A stretch of DNA of 64,000 nt from Butyrivibrio proteoclasticus P6B7 (lineage in GTDB: Bacteria; Bacillota; Clostridia; Lachnospirales; Lachnospiraceae), in assembly GCF_000622085.1 (NCBI RefSeq), contig NZ_JHWL01000004.1:1-64000 (forward strand), read 5' to 3'. A program made the translations under genes and the position numbers. The notes under the pieces are model-generated. The model was not told the origin of the DNA. It saw only the letters and a program-made list of their open reading frames with translations, and ran no database searches. Of the stretch, positions 7,187 through 16,462 are shown one piece after another; the first letter of the stretch is position 1, and each line of letters starts with the position of its first letter.

Positions 7187-9295
7187 ATGATAGAAGCAGG
7201 AAAACTTACAGAGGAGTTTGGAAGCTTAGTATTCAACGACAAGATCATGAGAGAACGCCTTCCAAAGGACATTTACAAGGCAGTTCACAAGACAATAGAA
7301 AAGGGCACACATCTTGAGCTTGATGTGGCTAACTGCGTTGCAGCAGTTATGAAGGAATGGGCAATCGAGAACGGTGCAACACACTTCACACACTGGTTCC
7401 AGCCTATGACAGGCCTTACAGCTGAGAAGCACGACAGCTTCATTTCACCAAGTGATGACGGAACAATCATCATGGAGTTCTCAGGAAAAGAGCTTGTAAA
7501 GGGCGAGCCTGATGCATCAAGCTTCCCAAGTGGCGGTCTTAGAGCAACATTCGAGGCTAGAGGCTATACAGCATGGGATCCTTCATCACCAGCATTTATC
7601 AAAGACGGCTCTTTATACATTCCAACAGCCTTCTGTTCTTACGGCGGAGAAGCTCTTGATAAAAAGACACCTCTCCTTAGATCTATGGAAGCTCTTTCTG
7701 AAGAATCAGTTAAGATGCTTCATCTTCTCGGATACAAGGATGTTGCCAGAGTAAGCACAACAATCGGTTCAGAGCAGGAATATTTCCTTATTGACAAGGA
7801 TTTCTATAAGAAGAGAAAAGACCTTCTTCTCACAGGTAGAACACTTATTGGTGCGCCAGCGACCAAGGGTCAGGAGATGGAGGATCACTACTTTGGTGTT
7901 ATTAAGCCTAAGGTTTCTGCATACATGCATGACCTTGATGAAGAACTTTGGAAGCTTGGAATTCCAGCAAAGACCAAGCACAACGAGGTTGCTCCTTCTC
8001 AGCACGAGCTTGCACCAGTATTTGAGACAGCTAACATCGCTGTAGATCACAACCAGCTCACAATGGAAGTTATGAAGAAGGTTGCTGACAAGCACAATTA
8101 CGCTTGCCTCCTTCACGAGAAGCCATTCGAGGGAATCAACGGATCTGGTAAGCATAACAACTGGTCAGTTTGCACAGATACAGGAATGAATCTTCTTGAT
8201 CCTGGTAAGACACCAGCTGAGAACATTCCTTTCCTAGTATTCCTTACAGCAGTAATCGCAGCAGTTGATGAGTATGCACCAATCCTTAGACTTTCTGTTG
8301 CATCTGCCGGCAACGATCACAGACTTGGCGGTAACGAGGCACCTCCAGCTATCATCTCAATCTTCGTAGGTGATGAGCTTGCAGAAGTACTTCAGAGCGT
8401 AGTCGATGGCACAGACTATCAGAGCGCTGCAAAGGTACAGATGTCTATGGGAGCTACAGTACTTCCACACTTTACTAAGGACAACACAGACAGAAACAGA
8501 ACATCACCATTTGCATTTACTGGTAACAAGTTCGAGTTCCGTATGCCTGGTTCTGCAGTATCAGTTGCCAACGCTAACATCGTTCTCAACACAGCAGTAG
8601 CAGAAGAGGTTGCAAAGCTCTACGCTAAGCTTTCAGGCTACGGTCCAGAAGAACTTAAGAAGAATATCAAGGATATCTTAAGACAGACCCTTGAGGCTCA
8701 TAAGAGAGTTCTTTTCAACGGAAATGGATATACAGACGAGTGGGTTGAGGAAGCAGCAAAGAGAGGACTTCCAAACCTTAAGTCTCTTCCAGATGCAATG
8801 CCATACTGGATTTCAGATCAGTCAATTGATCTCTTCACAAGACACCACATCTTCACTAAGGAAGAGATCCACTCAAGATATGAGATTCTCCTTGAGAACT
8901 ACTCAAAGTCAATCCATATCGAGTCCCTTACTATGCAGGAGATGGTAAGAAAAGACCTTACAGAGGGTATCGTAGCTTATCAGAAGGATCTTAGTAAGGA
9001 AGTAGTTCAGAAGAAGGAACTTCTTGGAGATGGAAGCTGCAAGCTTGAGCTTGGACTTCTTAAGGCCCTTGATGATGCAAGCTTCAAGATGGGACAGGCT
9101 CTTACAAAGCTTTCTGATGACACTAAGACAGCAGAAGGTCTTACAGAGAACCTTGAGGCAGCTTCTTACTATCAGGCAACAGTCCTTGCAGACATGGACG
9201 AGCTTCGTAAGTACGCAGATGAGGCAGAAGCCCTCATCCCAGAGAAGTACCTTAGCTATCCTACCTACGGACAGATGCTCTTCTCACTTAGATAA
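7187..9295 (+). CDS. glnN: Glutamine synthetase, type III
   Basis: A 702-residue glutamine synthetase of the long GSIII class, which forms dodecamers and makes glutamine from glutamate, ammonia and ATP. Recognisable segments in order are FPSGGLRATFEARGYTAWDP, GSEQEYFLID, HNEVAPSQHELAP, INGSGKHNNWS, AGNDHRLGGNEAPPAI and NRTSPFAFTGNKFEFR, which carry the metal and substrate residues. Length fits GSIII (about 700-730) rather than GSI (about 450). AGGAGG precedes the ATG. It follows asnB by 125 bases that hold the tandem hairpins, so it may be co-transcribed but separately controlled. Confidence 0.95.
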   Translation: MIEAGKLTEEFGSLVFNDKIMRERLPKDIYKAVHKTIEKGTHLELDVANCVAAVMKEWAIENGATHFTHWFQPMTGLTAEKHDSFISPSDDGTIIMEFSGKELVKGEPDASSFPSGGLRATFEARGYTAWDPSSPAFIKDGSLYIPTAFCSYGGEALDKKTPLLRSMEALSEESVKMLHLLGYKDVARVSTTIGSEQEYFLIDKDFYKKRKDLLLTGRTLIGAPATKGQEMEDHYFGVIKPKVSAYMHDLDEELWKLGIPAKTKHNEVAPSQHELAPVFETANIAVDHNQLTMEVMKKVADKHNYACLLHEKPFEGINGSGKHNNWSVCTDTGMNLLDPGKTPAENIPFLVFLTAVIAAVDEYAPILRLSVASAGNDHRLGGNEAPPAIISIFVGDELAEVLQSVVDGTDYQSAAKVQMSMGATVLPHFTKDNTDRNRTSPFAFTGNKFEFRMPGSAVSVANANIVLNTAVAEEVAKLYAKLSGYGPEELKKNIKDILRQTLEAHKRVLFNGNGYTDEWVEEAAKRGLPNLKSLPDAMPYWISDQSIDLFTRHHIFTKEEIHSRYEILLENYSKSIHIESLTMQEMVRKDLTEGIVAYQKDLSKEVVQKKELLGDGSCKLELGLLKALDDASFKMGQALTKLSDDTKTAEGLTENLEAASYYQATVLADMDELRKYADEAEALIPEKYLSYPTYGQMLFSLR

Positions 9296-9386
9296 GAAAA
9301 AGTTGAAAAAGAAATAGAATTATATAAGCAACCCGCCGGAAGGCAGATACCAAAGGCCAGCAAAAAATAGAGGCTTAGCGCTTGAA

Positions 9387-9599
9387 GTGAGCTAAAGCTT
9401 TCTGGAGATACACCTGATCATGTCGATGCGAGGCATTTGCACGAGTTGATGAGATTCTAGGTGAAATATCAGAAAAAAGTCGATTGTTCTGAACGACTGT
9501 GAAATGAGACTTTTTTCTGATATGAACCGTAGAATCTCACAACGAGGAAACGCGAGCAGAGGCATGATTTGGCGTATATTCAAAGCTTTAGCGGTTCAC
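9387..9599. repeat. 213-bp palindromic element, copy 2 (before gltB)
   Basis: Related to the element at 5258-5449 but in the opposite orientation. The inner arms ATATCAGAAAAAAGTC (9467-9482) and GACTTTTTTCTGATAT (9508-9523) are perfect. The outer arms GCTAAAGCTTT (9391-9401) and AAAGCTTTAGC (9582-9592) are also perfect and differ from the outer arms of copy 1. The stretch between is imperfectly complementary throughout. The rest of the 347-base gap between glnN and gltB (9296-9386) shows only a small GCC-GGAA-GGC hairpin and no clear promoter. Confidence 0.8.
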
Positions 9600-9642
9600 A
9601 GTGCTAACATGCGGTGGATTGCAAAAGGAAGGAGACCCACAA

Positions 9643-12600
9643 ATGGAACCATGGATGAATGAAAGAGATGCCTGCGGAATAGGTGCAGTCATCAATATAG
9701 ACGGCACCCCCGATAATAAGGTACTGGACGATGCCCTCTCTATCGTTGAGAAACTCGAACACCGCGCTGGTAAAGACGCCTCCGGAAAAGTTGGCGACGG
9801 TGTCGGTATCCTCGTGCAGATCTCTCACAAATTTTTCTCAAAGGAAGCAAAGAAAATTGGCATATCATTAAAGAGCGCAGGTGACTACGGCATAGGAATG
9901 TTCTTTTTTCCACAGGATTCTATGAAGAGAATGTTCGCAAAGCGCATGCTGGAAGTCATTGCAGAGAAAGAGAACCTCAAAGTTCTTGGCTGGCGTGATG
10001 TTACGATCCACCCTGAGATTCTTGGAGAAGTGGCAAAGAACTGCATGCCTCACATCTGTCAGTGCTTCATTGAAAGACCCTCAAATGTTGAAAGAGGCAT
10101 AGACTTTGACAGACGCCTCTACTGCCTTAGAAGAGAGTATGAGAAGTCCTCAGAAGATACCTATATCTGCTCATTTTCATCCAGAACCATTGTCTATAAG
10201 GGAATGTTCCTGGTGGGCCAGCTTCGTAATTTCTACGAGGATCTGGTATCTCCTGATTACCTTACGGCCATTGCCATGGTTCACTCAAGATTCTCAACCA
10301 ATACAACACCTTCATGGCAGCGTGCTCATCCATACAGAATAATCGCTCACAACGGTGAGATCAATACAATTCGTGGTAACAGCGACAGAATGCTGGCCAG
10401 AGAAGAGACCATGTCATCAGATACCTTTGGGGACGACCTTGGAAAGGTATATCCTGTCATCGCTTCTTCAGGCTCTGACTCAGCAATGCTGGATAACACA
10501 CTGGAATTCCTTTACATGAACGGCATGGATCTACCACTTGCCATGATGATCACAATTCCAGAGCCTTGGAAACACAATGACTTCATGGCCAAGGACAGAA
10601 AGGACTTCTATCACTACTATGCAACTATGATGGAGCCTTGGGATGGTCCTGCAGCAGTTCTTTTTACAGACGGTGACGTATTCGGAGCAACCCTTGACCG
10701 TAACGGCCTTAGACCTTCCAGATACTACGTTACTAAGGATGGCAGACTTATTCTGGCATCTGAGGTTGGCGTTCTGGATATTCCAGAGGAGACAATACTT
10801 AAGAAGTCCCGCCTTTCACCGGGACACATGCTCCTTGTGGACACTAAGGAGGGCAGGATCATCTCAGATGAAGAGGTAAAAGAGAAATTCTCAAAGGCAA
10901 AGCCTTACGGAGAGTGGCTTGACAGATACCTTCTTCACTTGGGAGAGCTTTCTATTCCAAATAAAAAGATCCCAACCAATACCCAGGAGATGCGTGATAA
11001 GCTCTACAAGGTATTTGGTTACACCTACGAGGATGTCAAAAACCAGATCATGCCTATGGCTATGAATGGTATTGAGCCTACAGTTTCCATGGGTACTGAC
11101 ATCCCACTTGCTATGCTTTCCAATCATCATCAGATGCTGTTCTGCTACTTTAAACAGCTCTTTGCCCAGGTTACAAACCCGCCTATTGACTCCCTTCGTG
11201 AGAAGGTGGTAACAGATACCACAGTCTACATCGGATCTGACGGTAACCTGTTAAAAGAAAAGAGTGATAACTGCCGGGTTCTTGAGGTTAACAGCCCGAT
11301 TCTTACAGGAGTTGACCTTATGAAGATCGAGGCCCTGGATCAGGTGGGCTTTAAGGTTAGGAAGATATCTCTTTTGTACTATAAGAACACACCTGTAGAA
11401 AGAGCTTTGGAGCAACTGGATGTATCCGTGGACAGGGCAGTTGCAGATGGTGTCAACATCATCATCCTCTCAGACAGAGGCGTTGATGAGAACCACATGC
11501 CAATTCCTTCCCTGCTTGCTGTATCCTCAGTGGAGCAGCACCTTGTAAGGACCAAGCAGCGCACCGCCGTTTCTCTTATCCTTGAAAGCGGCGAGCCAAG
11601 AGACGTTCATCAGATCGCAACCCTGCTTGGCTTTGGTGCACGAGCTATTCATCCTTACCTGGCTCAGGAGTGCATTGCAGAGCTTATTGATATTGGAATA
11701 CTTGATAAAGACTATCACACAGCTATTGCTGATTATAATAAAGCGCTTCTTGGCGGCGTTGTTAAGATCGCAGCCAAGATGGGTATCTCAACCCTGCAGT
11801 CCTATCAGTCAGCCAGAATCTTTGAAGCCATCGGCCTTTCTAAGGAGATGGTGGATAAGTACTTCACCGGTACCACAAGCCGTGTGGGCGGCATAGGAAT
11901 CGAGGAAATCGGAGAGGATGTGGAACTTAGACATAATGCGGCCTTTGATCCACTGGGACTTTCTATCGATACAACCCTTGATTCTACCGGCTTCCACAAT
12001 CTTAGAAGTGGAGATGACAAGGAAGATCACATGTACAGTCCTAAGACCATCGTGACCCTCCAGAGAGCTGTAAGGGAAGGGGACTACGAGAGATTCAAGG
12101 AGTACACCCAGATGGTGGACGACGAGGACAAGCCTCATACCCTACGAGCTCTTTTATCCTTCGTTCCAGCTAAGAAGCCTGTGCCGATCGAAGAGGTTGA
12201 AAGCGAAGAGGAAATCGTAAAGCGCTTCCAGACTGGTGCCATGAGTTATGGTTCTCTTTCCAAGGAGGCTCATGAGACTCTGGCTATTGCCATGAATAGG
12301 CTTCAGGGTAAGTCCAACACCGGTGAAGGCGGCGAGGATGAGGCCCGCTTTGGAACTGAGAGAAATAGCGCTGTTAAGCAGGTGGCATCAGGACGATTTG
12401 GTGTTACCAGCCAGTACCTTTTAAGTGCAAAAGAAATCCAGATTAAGATGGCACAGGGTGCTAAGCCAGGTGAAGGCGGACATCTTCCAGGAAAGAAGGT
12501 ATATCCTTGGGTTGCCAAGACAAGATTCTCAACCCCAGGCGTAGCCCTTATTTCACCACCACCTCACCATGATATCTATTCAATCGAGGATCTGGCGCAG

Positions 12601-14151
12601 CTTATCTATGATCTTAAGAATGCCAACGATAAGGCAAGGATTTCAGTTAAGCTGGTGTCTGAGGCAGGTGTAGGAACCATTGCCTCTGGTGTTGCCAAGG
12701 CTGGAGCTTCAGTTATCCTTATTTCAGGCTATGACGGAGGTACAGGAGCTGCTCCTTCTTCATCAGTGCACCATGCAGGACTTCCTTGGGAGCTGGGCGT
12801 AAGTGAGGCCCATCAGTCCCTTCTTGATAACGGTCTTAGAAGCCACGTGGTTCTTGAAACCGACGGTAAGCTCATGACCGGTAGAGACGTGGCTATAGCA
12901 GCCCTTCTTGGAGCTGAGGAATTTGGCTTTGCCACAGCGCCACTTGTATGTATGGGCTGTATGATGATGAGAGTCTGCTCAAAGGATACCTGCCCATTTG
13001 GTATCGCTACACAGAACGAGGAGCTTAGAAAGAGATTCACAGGAAAGCCAGAGTACGTCATGAACTTCATGCTCTTTGTTGCAAGACAGCTTCGTGAGAT
13101 CATGAGTATGCTGGGCTTTAGAAAGCTTGAAGAAATGGTGGGAAGAACTGACTGCCTTAAGATGAGACACATCCCATCAGTAAGATGCAAGGATGCTGCA
13201 GATCTTTCAAGGATCCTTGCTCCAGAATATGTTGGAAGAAAGAACAATCACTTTAATCCTAAGGATGAATACAACTTTGGTCTTGAGAAGACTCTGGATT
13301 CCAAGGTGCTCATTCCTGAATATGAGAAAAGGAAGGAGAGCCTTAAGAAAGGATCTGAGCAGATCTCCATGGAGGTTAATGTATCCAGTACAGATCGAAG
13401 CTTCGGAGCTCTTCTTGGAAGCCGAGTTACAAGGGATTACAAGAATACCTTGCCTGATGATTCCATTGTGGTTAAGGCAAATGGTGGCGGCGGCCAGTCC
13501 TTTGGCGCCTTCCTTCCAAAGGGTGTTACACTGCGCCTGTTTGGTGATGCCAACGACGGCTTTGGAAAGGGATTATCTGGCGGTAAGGTTGTGGTAAGAC
13601 CTCAGAAGAAGGCTACTTATAAGGCCAGCGAGAACATCATCATTGGTAATGTAGCTCTTTATGGCGCAACAGCAGGTAAGGCCTATGTCTGCGGTATTGC
13701 AGGAGAGAGATTTGCTGTAAGAAATTCCGGAGCAGTGGCTGTTTCTGAGGGCTGCGGCGATCACGGTCTTGAGTACATGACCGGCGGAAGAGCTGTGATC
13801 CTTGGTATGACAGGCAAGAACTTTGCCGCAGGTATGAGCGGCGGAATCGCATACGTACTGGACAGAGAACATACTCTTTATCTTAGAATGAACAAGGATA
13901 TGGCTTCTCTTTGCGAAGTAACTGAGAAATACGACATAGCAGAGCTTCGTGGTATTTTGGAGGATTACGTAAAAGAGACAGATTCAGAGCTTGGAAAAGA
14001 GATCCTGGAAAGGTTCGAGGAGTTTATTCCTGACTTTAAGAAGATCGTACCTAACGACTATCAGAAGATGCTGACAGCCATTGGCAAGTACGAGGAGCAG
14101 GGAATAGATCACGAAAACGCAGTCCTTGAAGCCTTCAAGGAGCTTAACTAA
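9643..14151 (+). CDS. gltB: Glutamate synthase, large subunit
   Basis: A 1502-residue GOGAT large subunit that converts glutamine and 2-oxoglutarate to two glutamates with electrons from GltD. The start at 9643 follows GGAAGGAG. An in-frame GTG 42 bases upstream lacks a site. The first residues MEPWMNERDA form the expected short propeptide before the catalytic Cys of CGIGA. The glutaminase domain covers about 11-420. The FMN-binding synthase domain covers about 800-1190 and contains the iron-sulfur cysteines of CMGCMMMRVCSKDTCPFG near residue 1105. The C-terminal GXGXG beta-helix follows. Length is usual. Confidence 0.96.
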   Translation: MEPWMNERDACGIGAVINIDGTPDNKVLDDALSIVEKLEHRAGKDASGKVGDGVGILVQISHKFFSKEAKKIGISLKSAGDYGIGMFFFPQDSMKRMFAKRMLEVIAEKENLKVLGWRDVTIHPEILGEVAKNCMPHICQCFIERPSNVERGIDFDRRLYCLRREYEKSSEDTYICSFSSRTIVYKGMFLVGQLRNFYEDLVSPDYLTAIAMVHSRFSTNTTPSWQRAHPYRIIAHNGEINTIRGNSDRMLAREETMSSDTFGDDLGKVYPVIASSGSDSAMLDNTLEFLYMNGMDLPLAMMITIPEPWKHNDFMAKDRKDFYHYYATMMEPWDGPAAVLFTDGDVFGATLDRNGLRPSRYYVTKDGRLILASEVGVLDIPEETILKKSRLSPGHMLLVDTKEGRIISDEEVKEKFSKAKPYGEWLDRYLLHLGELSIPNKKIPTNTQEMRDKLYKVFGYTYEDVKNQIMPMAMNGIEPTVSMGTDIPLAMLSNHHQMLFCYFKQLFAQVTNPPIDSLREKVVTDTTVYIGSDGNLLKEKSDNCRVLEVNSPILTGVDLMKIEALDQVGFKVRKISLLYYKNTPVERALEQLDVSVDRAVADGVNIIILSDRGVDENHMPIPSLLAVSSVEQHLVRTKQRTAVSLILESGEPRDVHQIATLLGFGARAIHPYLAQECIAELIDIGILDKDYHTAIADYNKALLGGVVKIAAKMGISTLQSYQSARIFEAIGLSKEMVDKYFTGTTSRVGGIGIEEIGEDVELRHNAAFDPLGLSIDTTLDSTGFHNLRSGDDKEDHMYSPKTIVTLQRAVREGDYERFKEYTQMVDDEDKPHTLRALLSFVPAKKPVPIEEVESEEEIVKRFQTGAMSYGSLSKEAHETLAIAMNRLQGKSNTGEGGEDEARFGTERNSAVKQVASGRFGVTSQYLLSAKEIQIKMAQGAKPGEGGHLPGKKVYPWVAKTRFSTPGVALISPPPHHDIYSIEDLAQLIYDLKNANDKARISVKLVSEAGVGTIASGVAKAGASVILISGYDGGTGAAPSSSVHHAGLPWELGVSEAHQSLLDNGLRSHVVLETDGKLMTGRDVAIAALLGAEEFGFATAPLVCMGCMMMRVCSKDTCPFGIATQNEELRKRFTGKPEYVMNFMLFVARQLREIMSMLGFRKLEEMVGRTDCLKMRHIPSVRCKDAADLSRILAPEYVGRKNNHFNPKDEYNFGLEKTLDSKVLIPEYEKRKESLKKGSEQISMEVNVSSTDRSFGALLGSRVTRDYKNTLPDDSIVVKANGGGGQSFGAFLPKGVTLRLFGDANDGFGKGLSGGKVVVRPQKKATYKASENIIIGNVALYGATAGKAYVCGIAGERFAVRNSGAVAVSEGCGDHGLEYMTGGRAVILGMTGKNFAAGMSGGIAYVLDREHTLYLRMNKDMASLCEVTEKYDIAELRGILEDYVKETDSELGKEILERFEEFIPDFKKIVPNDYQKMLTAIGKYEEQGIDHENAVLEAFKELN

Positions 14152-14164
14152 GGAGATAAGAGTT

Positions 14165-15673
14165 ATGGGAAAAGATACAGGATTTCTTGAATATAAAAGA
14201 ACTAACAATAGGGATATTCCTCCAAAGGACAGAATAAAGAACTTTGAGGAATTCCACACCTATCTGGATTCAGATAAGAGAAGGCAGCAGGCCGCAAGAT
14301 GTATGAACTGCGGAGTTCCCTTCTGCCAGTCAGCAATTAACTTAGGAGGAATGGTTACGGGGTGTCCGCTCCATAACCTTATCCCTGAGTGGAACGATGA
14401 GATTTACAAAGGACATGACAGTCACGCCTTTGACAGACTTCACAAGACCAGCAACTTCCCTGAATTTACAGGAAGAGTTTGCCCGGCCCTCTGTGAAAAG
14501 GCCTGCATGTGTGGTCAGAATGGTGATGCAGTCACAGTCCATGACAATGAGCTGTTCCTGGTGGAGACAGCCTACAAAAATGGATACATTAAGCCTATGG
14601 TTCCAGCCATCAGAAGTGGCAAGAGAGTGGCTGTAGTTGGAAGTGGCCCATCAGGTCTTGCTGTAGCTGATGAGCTCAATCACAGAGGCCATCTGGTTGA
14701 AGTATTTGAAAGGGAGGACCGTGTTGGTGGTCTTCTCATGTACGGAATTCCTAACATGAAGCTTGATAAGTCAGTTATCGAAAGACGAAGAAAGCTCATG
14801 GAGGATGAGGGTGTTGTATTCCACACAGGAGTCGACGTTGGTAAGGACAAGAAGGCAAAAGAGCTACTGGATAGCTTTGACGCTGTGGTATTATGCTGTG
14901 GTGCCAAGAAGGCAAGGCCTCTTCCTGTGGCTGACCCTGATAAGATAAAGGGTGTTTACTATGCTGTGGACTTCCTTACAAGAACCACAAAGACTTTACT
15001 TGAGTGTGAGGATAGAACAGTAGAGAGCCTTAAGTATTATGTTACCAATATCAAGAGTGATTACATCGACGCAGCCGGTAAGAACGTAGTTATCGTAGGC
15101 GGCGGAGATACAGGTAATGACTGCATCGGTACAGTTATAAGACAGGGAGCAAAGAGTGTAACAGCCCTTGAGATGATGCCTAAGCCTCCGGTAGAGAGAA
15201 GTGCAAGTAACCCATGGCCAGAGTGGCCAAAGGTCCTTAAGACCGACTATGGTCACGAGGAGGCTATCTACGTATATGGCGAGGATCCTCGTGTATTTGA
15301 AACCACAGTTAAGAGCGTAACCACCGATAAGAAGGGTAACATCAAGGAAATCGAAACTGTTAAGGTTGCCTTTAAGGATGGTAAGCTCACTGAGGTTAAG
15401 GGTACAGAGAAAAAGATAAAGTGTGACCTTTTACTTATTGCTACAGGCTTTGTAGGCTGTGAAGACTACGCTGCAGAGGCCTTTAAGCTTGAGAGAGGTC
15501 CAAGAGGCACTGTTGCCACAACTTCGCCTGATAAATATCACATCGAAGGAACCAAGCTCTTTTCCGCAGGAGATATGCACAGAGGCCAGTCACTGGTTGT
15601 GTGGGCTATAGCAGAAGGTCGCGCCTGCGCTAAGGAAGTGGATACATACCTTATGGGATATTCAAATCTATAA
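14165..15673 (+). CDS. gltD: Glutamate synthase, small subunit
   Basis: A 502-residue NADPH:GltB electron-transfer subunit. The N-terminal cysteines (CMNCGVPFCQ, then GCPLHNLIPEWND) bind the two [4Fe-4S] clusters. The FAD site VVGSGPSGLAVADEL and the NADPH site IVGGGDTGNDC are both intact. The start at 14165 was chosen for the AAGGAGATAAG site. It lies 13 bases after the gltB stop, so the two are one operon. A strong REP-like palindrome follows the stop. Confidence 0.95.
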   Translation: MGKDTGFLEYKRTNNRDIPPKDRIKNFEEFHTYLDSDKRRQQAARCMNCGVPFCQSAINLGGMVTGCPLHNLIPEWNDEIYKGHDSHAFDRLHKTSNFPEFTGRVCPALCEKACMCGQNGDAVTVHDNELFLVETAYKNGYIKPMVPAIRSGKRVAVVGSGPSGLAVADELNHRGHLVEVFEREDRVGGLLMYGIPNMKLDKSVIERRRKLMEDEGVVFHTGVDVGKDKKAKELLDSFDAVVLCCGAKKARPLPVADPDKIKGVYYAVDFLTRTTKTLLECEDRTVESLKYYVTNIKSDYIDAAGKNVVIVGGGDTGNDCIGTVIRQGAKSVTALEMMPKPPVERSASNPWPEWPKVLKTDYGHEEAIYVYGEDPRVFETTVKSVTTDKKGNIKEIETVKVAFKDGKLTEVKGTEKKIKCDLLLIATGFVGCEDYAAEAFKLERGPRGTVATTSPDKYHIEGTKLFSAGDMHRGQSLVVWAIAEGRACAKEVDTYLMGYSNL

Positions 15674-15681
15674 TCTTAAAG

Positions 15682-15771
15682 AAGTCATTGGGGACGGTTC
15701 TAAGTCACTGGGGACGGTTCTGATTGACTCATTGCTTGCAATGAGTCAATCAGAACCGTCCCCAGTGACTT
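15682..15771. repeat. REP-like palindrome with tandem arm
   Basis: A perfect 34-bp inverted repeat (15702-15735 with 15738-15771, 2-nt spacer) contains the core GGGGACGGTTCT. An extra 20-bp arm copy at 15682-15701 repeats 15702-15721 with one change. It lies between the convergent ends of gltD and the cyclic-nucleotide-fold gene and could act as a two-way terminator. A single arm occurs at 3121-3148. Confidence 0.85.
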
Positions 15772-15774
15772 CCT

Positions 15775-16257
15775 CTATTCTTTATAGGTGACATTCCTCT
15801 TTGGAGAAGTGATAGGAGAGCTGGTAACGTTGTACTTTGCAAACATTTTGGAGAAGTAGGCTTTGTATTCTTTCTTTTCGTAGACTTTGTCTCTAAGCTC
15901 GAAATCTCCTATGACCATGTCCATAGAGTACTTGAGATTATACATGGTTTCTGCCATGTGCTGCATTATGTGGAAGATATCGTGATAGTTGGCCTTGATG
16001 TATTCATCTATATCGTCCATGGTGATTCGCATAAGCAGAACGTCATCATAGGCAATCACAGTATAGATTGCAGGCTTTTGGGCAAGAAGTCCGATTTCTC
16101 CAAAATAGGAGCCCTTTCCAAGAACACTAAGGATAGCCTCACTATCAGTTCCATAGCCACTGTATACCTCCACATGGCCGTCTACAATCTTGTACATATC
16201 CATATTTACTTCATTTTCTCTGAGAATAATTGTTCCTTCGGGGACCTTAGTAAGCAT
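15775..16257 (-). CDS. Cyclic-nucleotide-binding-fold protein without HTH
   Basis: A 160-residue protein made almost entirely of a CRP-like cyclic nucleotide-binding barrel (about residues 5-115: LTKVPEGTIILRENE, GSYFGEIGLLAQKP) plus a helical tail. There is no helix-turn-helix, so it is not a classical CRP regulator. The phosphate-binding cassette keeps FGE, but the arginine expected a few residues later is absent (KPAIYTVIA), so it may not bind cAMP. The start at 16257 follows GGAGG. It is divergent from the partner-switching genes and could be a sensor partner for them. That link is inferred from position only. Confidence 0.7.
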   Translation of the reverse strand: MLTKVPEGTIILRENEVNMDMYKIVDGHVEVYSGYGTDSEAILSVLGKGSYFGEIGLLAQKPAIYTVIAYDDVLLMRITMDDIDEYIKANYHDIFHIMQHMAETMYNLKYSMDMVIGDFELRDKVYEKKEYKAYFSKMFAKYNVTSSPITSPKRNVTYKE

Positions 16258-16462
16258 AGTATATCCTCCGTTATGAACACCAGATATAATAATCATCCTG
16301 GCGAAATATAGACTTTTTTATCTAAGTATCATTATAAACTAAGGATGATATAAGTATCCATTAAAAAATAAATGAAAAACCAAACATAAAAGCAAAAAGA
16401 ATGGTAAAATTAGAATAGTAGACTTTGTGACTTCGCAGATGCAGAAAGGATGGAGAGATTAT

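Noticed and set aside
16318..16462. Divergent promoter between the cyclic-nucleotide-fold gene and the partner-switching genes
   Set aside because: TATAAT-like and TAAAAT-like boxes exist, but no convincing -35 element could be placed with them.
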